Shown piece after piece: positions 22,007 through 27,500 of a stretch of 27,500 nucleotides of DNA; the first letter of the stretch is position 1; each line of letters opens with the position of its first letter. A program made the translations under genes and the position numbers. Source of the stretch: Chrysomallon squamiferum. Taxonomy: Eukaryota > Mollusca > Gastropoda > Neomphalida > Peltospiridae. Location of the stretch: NCBI GenBank assembly GCA_012295275.1, contig CM022670.1:41907974-41935473 (forward strand), written 5' to 3'. The notes beneath the pieces are model-generated. The model did no database searches, was not told the origin of the DNA, and saw nothing but the letters and a program-made list of their open reading frames with translations.

Positions 22007-22210
22007 TATAAAGAACTGTATACACTCAGGTGCACTTTGATATTAAATAATACTGCGTAAAGATGTGTTGACTCAGCGATACATCCACAGGGACGTGTTT
22101 AATAATAATCAGTAATTCATGGTAGTCTGAGAAAATAATAATAAAATAATAATAATAATAATAATAATAATAACTATAAAGAAGACTACCAGGTGCAGTG
22201 AGATTTTATA
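21890..22210. repeat. diverged tandem duplication carrying (TAA)n tracts
   Basis: The phrase gtttaataataatcagta occurs at about 21891 and again at 22098. Each copy leads into a TAA array (21946-22005 and 22145-22172), then aactataaagaa and an aggtgca phrase. The spacing supports an older duplication of roughly 200 bp, each copy with its own microsatellite. Confidence 0.7.
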
Positions 22211-22712
22211 TGTACCATTGTTCTTTTTTCTTACATGTTGAAATTAACACCAGAACTGAAGTACAGAGCACTTCTGTGATCAGCAACAAATTATAATTGT
22301 GTTGTTTTTTTATAACAAACTGACAAATCAAACAATAATTTTGATATTTTATAAATAAATAAATAAATAAATAAATAAATGTCATTAGATTTATTAGACA
22401 TGAAATGTACAACTAGCGTACACACAGTTTAACACAGAAATAACTTTTGTGTTTCGTTTTACGTCTTCTTGTGATACACAGTCACATGGTCGTTTGATAA
22501 CTTTACTCACCACATAAACATCTAATCAGAGAAAGAACTGGTGAAGTAAATTATACACAGAGTTAATCGCGTATTATTTTATGTATATTTGTCAGAAGTC
22601 AACAGAATCCGATAATTATCGGAAATATCCGATTGTTACCGATTATATATTTTCTAAATACTATTTCCATACTTGGAAATCCACTGTTACTGCTATTACA
22701 GCTACTAGTACT

Positions 22713-22753
<41 letters not shown>

Positions 22754-23276
22754 ACAAATACACAATGGTCAAGTGGATTGTTGTATTAAATGTGATGCTT
22801 GTGTTGTAAATAACAATAACACATCTGTTGTATAACAGGTAAATATTTATTTTAGAAAGAATTTCTACAGAACCAAACACAAGTAACCATAGGACAGTTA
22901 CTATTGTTTGTTTAGCCCTCGTAGACTGTTCATTAAAATGTGTACTTTCTGTTCAGAGTTGAAAACAGAAACACTGGGCTATTTTTAGTTTTAGATAAAC
23001 ACATGACAGCAGTAATAATAACAATAATGCTTAACTGACTAGTAACAAATTGTTTTCTTCGTTCGAAAGTGTAGGGTTGTGATATCACAGATATATTGTG
23101 TATTTAGAAAACAAGTGTTATTTTATTTTATTTTATTTTTAATTTAACAGTCTTTCTTTCCTTCTTCTTCTTTTTCTTTTTTAAAATAGTTTTGTTTTGT
23201 CTTTTTTATATTTTTAATGCTTGTAACTTAACGTGTTCAAATGAAAGAAAAGAAACGAGCAGGAACTAACGATGTA
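22211..23276. other. gene-free stretch with (AAAT)n runs
   Basis: (AAAT)n lies at 22350-22380 and 22716-22754, and ATTTT with CTT-rich words at 23120-23180. No gene is recognised. The minus-strand frame at 22599-22880 crosses the tetranucleotide repeat. Confidence 0.5.
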
Positions 23277-23595
23277 CTAACACACACATACAAACATACA
23301 CACAAATACACACACACAAACATACATACAAATACACACACACATACAAACATACACATACACATACAGACACACACAAATACACACACATACAAACATA
23401 CACATACACATACAGACACACACAAATACACACACATACAAACATACACACAAATACACACACACACAAACATACATACAAATACACACACATATACAAA
23501 CATACACATACACAGACACACACAAATACACACACATACACACACATACATACACACACATACACACACATACATACATACATAAATACGTCCAT
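23277..23595. repeat. CA/TA minisatellite with about 44-bp higher-order units
   Basis: About 320 bp of words such as acacacacatacaaacatac and cagacacacacaaatacac. The cagacacacacaaatacac phrase recurs near 23367, 23411 and 23514, and the first two are 44 bp apart. The long repetitive frames on both strands are artefacts. Confidence 0.93.
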
Positions 23596-23865
23596 ATATA
23601 CACAAACATAAAGAAACATATACTCATGCACCCAGTGACGAACACACGTTTATTTTCAGTACAACCTAATAGCGAATATTTAATAGGAACGATGCCATTT
23701 TTGAATTAAATGTATTTGTGTTTTTTCACAGTCTGTCTGTCTGTGTGGGTGTATAATCTAGATTTAATACATAGTAAAAACAGAAGTAGCTAAATCTGTC
23801 ACATAAGCACCAGACTAAAAAACTTTCTTTTACCAGAACCAGATTGCTATTAATGACGTCATTAA
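23596..23865. other. 3' flank of gene D
   Basis: On the minus strand an AATAAA lies at 23649-23654, about 210 bases after the gene D stop, and is a candidate polyadenylation signal. A perfect TGACGTCA sits at 23854-23861, only a few bases past the stop codon. Confidence 0.35.
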
Positions 23866-25161
23866 CTAGACATGCGTGTATGAAGATCGTGATCTGAATT
23901 CTTTGAGCTCGAAAAGAGAGCCTTGCTGTGGAACTGGAAGACTGTCCTCGCTCTGGCTCGAGTCGCTTTCACACCCGAACAAGTAATCTTGCGAGTCTTC
24001 CGTCGTGCTGATGTCCGTTATGAGGTCCAGCGCTTTCAGAGCGTCGTCTGCCTCTCTCATGATGGCCGGGTCAGTCGGGATGTGCTGGATGGTCAGCTGG
24101 TCAGTGTCCAGCTCGGGGGACAGTTTGATCATGGCGCTGTACGACAACGCGTATTTCCGGCACAGCTTCTGGGCGTCTTTGTACGTGTTCAGGTCAGTGA
24201 ACTGGTCAGGCTGAGTCGCCAGCTGAACACTGCACGGAGCTGACACGGGCACCTCGAACAGAACGTTTCGTTTGTTAAGTACGGTACTTCCCACAATGCA
24301 CTCGTCGTCTTGCACCGACCTCACCATCAACATCCCGGTGAAGATGCAGGGTACGACGGGTGCCTTTCCGAACAGCAGGCGAGCTTTGATCGGCGGTTTC
24401 AGGTCCGAGACGATGTCCTTCATTCTGTACACCGAGTTGTGGTTCAAATGTCCGCGCTCGTAGATAGCGTTAAACTTTCCTCTGTGAGTCAGTGGGATCA
24501 AAACCTCCTTCTGGTCCGAGTCGAGACACTTCAGATATTTCACTTCTGTCGTAACCCACTCCTGGTTTGTCTTCTTGAACAGCCCAGTCTGTGCGCATGT
24601 CTTCCACTTCGCCGTGAACACGCCCTCCACGCCCAGGACCGTCCCCGCGGGAATCTTTCTTTCTAGAAATTTCTCTTCGCCATTTTCTTCTTTCGCCACT
24701 CTGACTGCCTTCAGGTTCGATCTGCTGAACAGCTTCCTGGGCATGGCGTCTGCCACCTGCGCAATGGAACGAAAACAGCGGGAACGCGTGAAGTCGGATG
24801 GAACCAGTTCAAACCAGCCTGAAATCAATAAATTGTCATTTTCATATACATATATCATTTTTTTTTTTTTTAAAAGGCAAAAAATAATAATACTTTTTCT
24901 CTCTCTCTTATATAAAAACAGAAAAACCAAAAAGAAACAAACTAAGATTAACAACAAAAAAAACAACAAAATTTAGTTTTAGTTTCATTTTGAAAAACAA
25001 CAACGACCACACACACCAAAGAAACACAAAAAACCCCACAAAAACAAAAAAACAACAACAACAAACATACAGCAACAATGACGGTCCGAAACCCCTCCAA
25101 AACAACAAGAACAACAACAAAGAAACAACAACAATAATAATAATAATAAAAATAAATGAAT

Positions 25162-25205
<44 letters not shown>

Positions 25206-26038
25206 GAAATGAAATAATAATAAATATACTATTTATATTCGAAGTAAAAAAGATAATGAAGATAACCCATACAAAAATGTACAAGTAAAGTACACACGAC
25301 TTTCTTACAATAACAAAAACATTATTTTCTATTTCCCTTTCATCTGTTTCGTTTTCCAACTGAAACGGGTATAATAAATAAAATAAAATAAAATAAAATA
25401 AAATAAAATAAAATAACATTTAGGGCACATAAAAGTTCAGTAATTCTGGGATATTAGAACCCACACGTGTCGATCCAGCGACCCCTGTAATTTGAGATGA
25501 GAATTCTAACCACTAAGCCACAGTTTGCAGATTAGATTACAGAGATATGTACTGGCGTTGATGAGTAATACAGCGTGACGTCATAAAATATGGTCACGCC
25601 CACTCACTAAGTTCTGTGTTACGCAAATTATTACAATTCATAACATTTAAACAAAACTTAATATCATGACACCAGTTAAGAGGAAATCGCGATATATATA
25701 CATACACACAAACACACATATACATACACATACACACACACCTACACATACAAATTCATGTATAAACTATACAAACACGTGCATATTCAGAGGAATTTTT
25801 TATTATTATTATTATTATTAATTTTTATTTACTGAAGAAAATACAAAGTAACAAGAACTAAATGAATGAAATAAATAATATAAATTTAACGTCTTCTAGG
25901 GAATACATAACTGACGGCTATTAATAGAAACAACAGCATAATAATCTTATCACTACATCAGTTTCAAACACACCATCCTTCATACTCATGTGTTTATTTA
26001 TTATTATTGTTTTGTTATCATTATTTTAATACATTATT

Positions 26039-26077
<39 letters not shown>

Positions 26078-26100
26078 ATTATTATTATTATTATTATTAT

Positions 26101-26150
<50 letters not shown>

Positions 26151-26534
26151 TTAACAACTATTAAAGTGTCTCGTTATTCATTTTCTGTACTTATTATTTT
26201 ACTACATCCCCACACACACACACAGTGTCTGACCCTTACCTTCATAATCTTCAGGTATGAGTAAAGTCTGCCCCACCTCGAAGTACGTCCCTTGCTCGTC
26301 CCTCATGATCGTTCTCGCACGCGCTACTTTTTTGCTCGTTCTCGTGTAAAACTGAACTGGTTGTTTGGAGTATATTCTCAGCCCACGACTCAGCTTTCCC
26401 GTCTCGTTCTCCTCAAACCTGACGACACACGGCAGCGCGTGCTCGTTGTTGAAGTACTCCATGTCATAGCGCTGCTCGCTCCAGTCGAAAGTTCTCACAC
26501 TCGATTCCTCCTCCAGTGAAGACGCGGCCGCCAT
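23866..26534 (-). CDS. gene D: CABIT-domain protein with acidic tail and PDZ-ligand-like C terminus
   Basis: Two coding exons, 26240-26534 and 23866-24818, give 415 residues. The intron (24819-26239; GTAAGG...TTTCAG) is in phase 1 and rebuilds G99 of EDYEGW. The ATG at 26534 is the first after an in-frame TGA (26538-26540). The CABIT domain spans about residues 18-335: W18, LPCVV 34-38, core Cys196 (LKC), VLIPLTHRGKF 204-214 and CIFTG 256-260. The region after 256 (P.PC.FTG, then S-T-x-LN and NVL-x-E-x-P) is closer to gene B than to gene C. The tail is acidic and serine-rich and holds DYLF (Y377), a tyrosine context that resembles one I recall from vertebrate GAREM. It ends SYTHV, which fits a class I PDZ ligand (T-x-V-COOH). 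There is no SAM domain. I infer a membrane- or scaffold-linked signalling adaptor. Confidence 0.92.
24858..25424. repeat. low-complexity block in gene D intron
   Basis: A T run at 24859-24870, AAC/AAAC words at 24950-25130, AAT triplets at 25131-25205 and an AAAAT pentamer array at 25377-25415. The two minus-strand frames here (24908-25120 and 24985-25419) are intronic and repeat-coded. Confidence 0.88.
25425..25525 (-). mobile_element. tRNA-derived SINE in gene D intron
   Basis: On the minus strand, tgtggcttagtggttag (25506-25522) is an excellent A-box and gggttctaatatcccag (25448-25464) a good B-box, at tRNA-like spacing. The 3' end runs towards an (ATTTT)n tail, which is the AAAAT array at 25377-25415 on the plus strand. 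A head, short body and simple tail are what a SINE should have. It is inserted in the same orientation as gene D. Confidence 0.65.
25526..26039. other. remaining gene D intron sequence
   Basis: AT-rich intron with a TA/CA run at 25693-25750 and an ATT run at 25801-25820. A perfect TGACGTCA lies at 25576-25583. No exon is recognised. Confidence 0.5.
26040..26150. repeat. compound triplet tract (TTG)12(TTA)8(TAG)16
   Basis: Three pure triplet blocks meet without spacer: TTG (26040-26076), TTA (26077-26100) and TAG (26101-26150). It sits in the gene D intron, about 90 bp from the donor site. Confidence 0.96.
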
Positions 26535-26540
26535 GTTTCA

Positions 26541-26909
26541 GTGAATGTTCCAGTCTGCCATTTTTCTGTCGTCTGCCGACGTAACGCACAGTATTCACAT
26601 GTAAATGTTTGACATTGCCGGGTTACAGGAGCGTCGTTCTATTTTTAGAAACCTGGAAAACCGGTTTTAGTACCGGCATGCAGTTTGATGAATACTGTCT
26701 TTCTGTCTATTGGTTAGATTTGACCTTACGTTAACTTTTTTCATTGACAAATGCGACCCATGTAATAACACACCTATTTGATCTAAAATATGACTGCTTT
26801 GTATGTAATGTAAAGCAAACCAGTTATTATAACATTACTCTGCTTGTCGACAAATTTCGGTTACAGTCGGATATATCGTCTGCGCTATTAGAATGAAATG
26901 ATCTATTAC
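26541..26909. other. upstream region of gene D
   Basis: Presumed 5' flank and leader of gene D. It is somewhat richer in CpG close to the start codon. No TATA box and no other gene was found. Confidence 0.4.
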
Positions 26910-26972
<63 letters not shown>

Positions 26973-27032
26973 ATTTTTTACGAAAATCTGGAGAGATAAT
27001 TGGCATAACAGAATTATTGTAACAAAGTTTAA

Positions 27033-27089
<57 letters not shown>

Positions 27090-27120
27090 AATAAAAAAAT
27101 AAATAAAAAAAATAAATAAA
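26910..27120. repeat. (TTA)n and (TAA)n tracts
   Basis: A TTA run (about 26910-26967) and, after about 70 bp, a TAA run (about 27036-27081) followed by AAAT words. They are reverse complements of each other and could pair as hairpin arms. Confidence 0.93.
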
Positions 27121-27500
27121 TGTAAGAAATTAGCTTAATTAAGTCTATTTTTAAACACAATTTTTTTTCTATGACAGTGTGGGAAAAAGAAGACATTTTA
27201 AATAATTGAAAACTTATTTTACATAAATCTGAAGAGTTTGGTAATTAATATAATTCATGTGTGGGTGATTAATATCAGTTGTAATACACGTTGTTACGAG
27301 GTCAAACTGACCAGGTCAGTGTAATCTGCAGAACAGTCGTGTCTTTGTTTCAAAATGTGTTATTAGTGTCTGTGTACTTTTGTCTTTAGAAAGACAGAGT
27401 TGTCTTCTTCACTCTCTCTCCTTGTTTAACGGACTTCTGTCTTTGCCTCCACTCCCCCCCCCCCGCTTACACCGAGGTCACTGTTTATAGAGACTAGTTG
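27121..27500. other. gene-free right edge
   Basis: AT-rich DNA with a short CT-rich patch and a 10-base C run near 27457-27466. No gene is recognised. Confidence 0.45.

Noticed and set aside
23237-23645. Long repetitive V/C/Y and H/T open frames on both strands
   Set aside because: They are translations of a CA/TA minisatellite, open only because the repeat lacks stops.
24310-24976. Plus-strand frames of 118 and 133 codons
   Set aside because: Antisense shadows of gene D exon 2; the second continues into an intronic low-complexity block.
25425-25525. Functional tRNA gene
   Set aside because: A- and B-boxes are present but the acceptor and anticodon stems do not pair convincingly, and a SINE-style simple tail follows.

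Overview
The window looks like nuclear DNA from an animal, most likely a mollusc or another lophotrochozoan. The genes have GT-AG introns, and the non-coding DNA is AT-rich and packed with di-, tri-, tetra- and pentanucleotide repeats. There are several tRNA-derived SINE pieces, one of which resembles a SINE head I associate with molluscs. The species cannot be fixed from the sequence.

The coding content is one gene family: four paralogues with a single CABIT domain (the fold shared by THEMIS and GAREM signalling adaptors). Gene A (minus, first exon 5120-5432) is only partly visible. Gene B (minus, 15876 down to 11756) is complete, with CABIT, a tyrosine-bearing linker and a C-terminal SAM domain, which is the GAREM layout. 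Gene C (plus, 18706-20108) is complete and almost only CABIT. Gene D (minus, 26534 down to 23866) is complete, with CABIT, an acidic tail and a PDZ-ligand-like C terminus. All four first exons are 295-361 coding bases long, begin at the first ATG after an in-frame stop, carry a W...LP motif, and end in phase 1 within a Y-x-G motif. Each complete gene then has one second exon that runs to the stop. The shared intron and tandem layout point to local duplication followed by different fates of the C-terminal tail. By family analogy the products would be cytoplasmic adaptors downstream of tyrosine kinases. No other family is recognisable here.

Layout: 1-5119 has no recognisable gene but holds a 34-bp x3 repeat, a 68-bp satellite that seems derived from a tRNA-SINE head, a (CT)49(TA)26 tract and a SINE. 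5120-5432 is gene A exon 1. 5433-11755 is a gene-poor repeat-rich spacer, including a 60-bp AAT/ATT palindrome and an A-rich pentanucleotide array that reaches the stop codon of gene B. 11756-15876 is gene B, whose intron carries a 1.1-kb satellite with a 67-bp unit. 15877-18705 is spacer, 18706-20108 gene C, 20109-23865 spacer, 23866-26534 gene D, and the rest is repeat-rich upstream DNA. The palindrome TGACGTCA (CRE/ATF site) occurs nine times, far more than base composition predicts.
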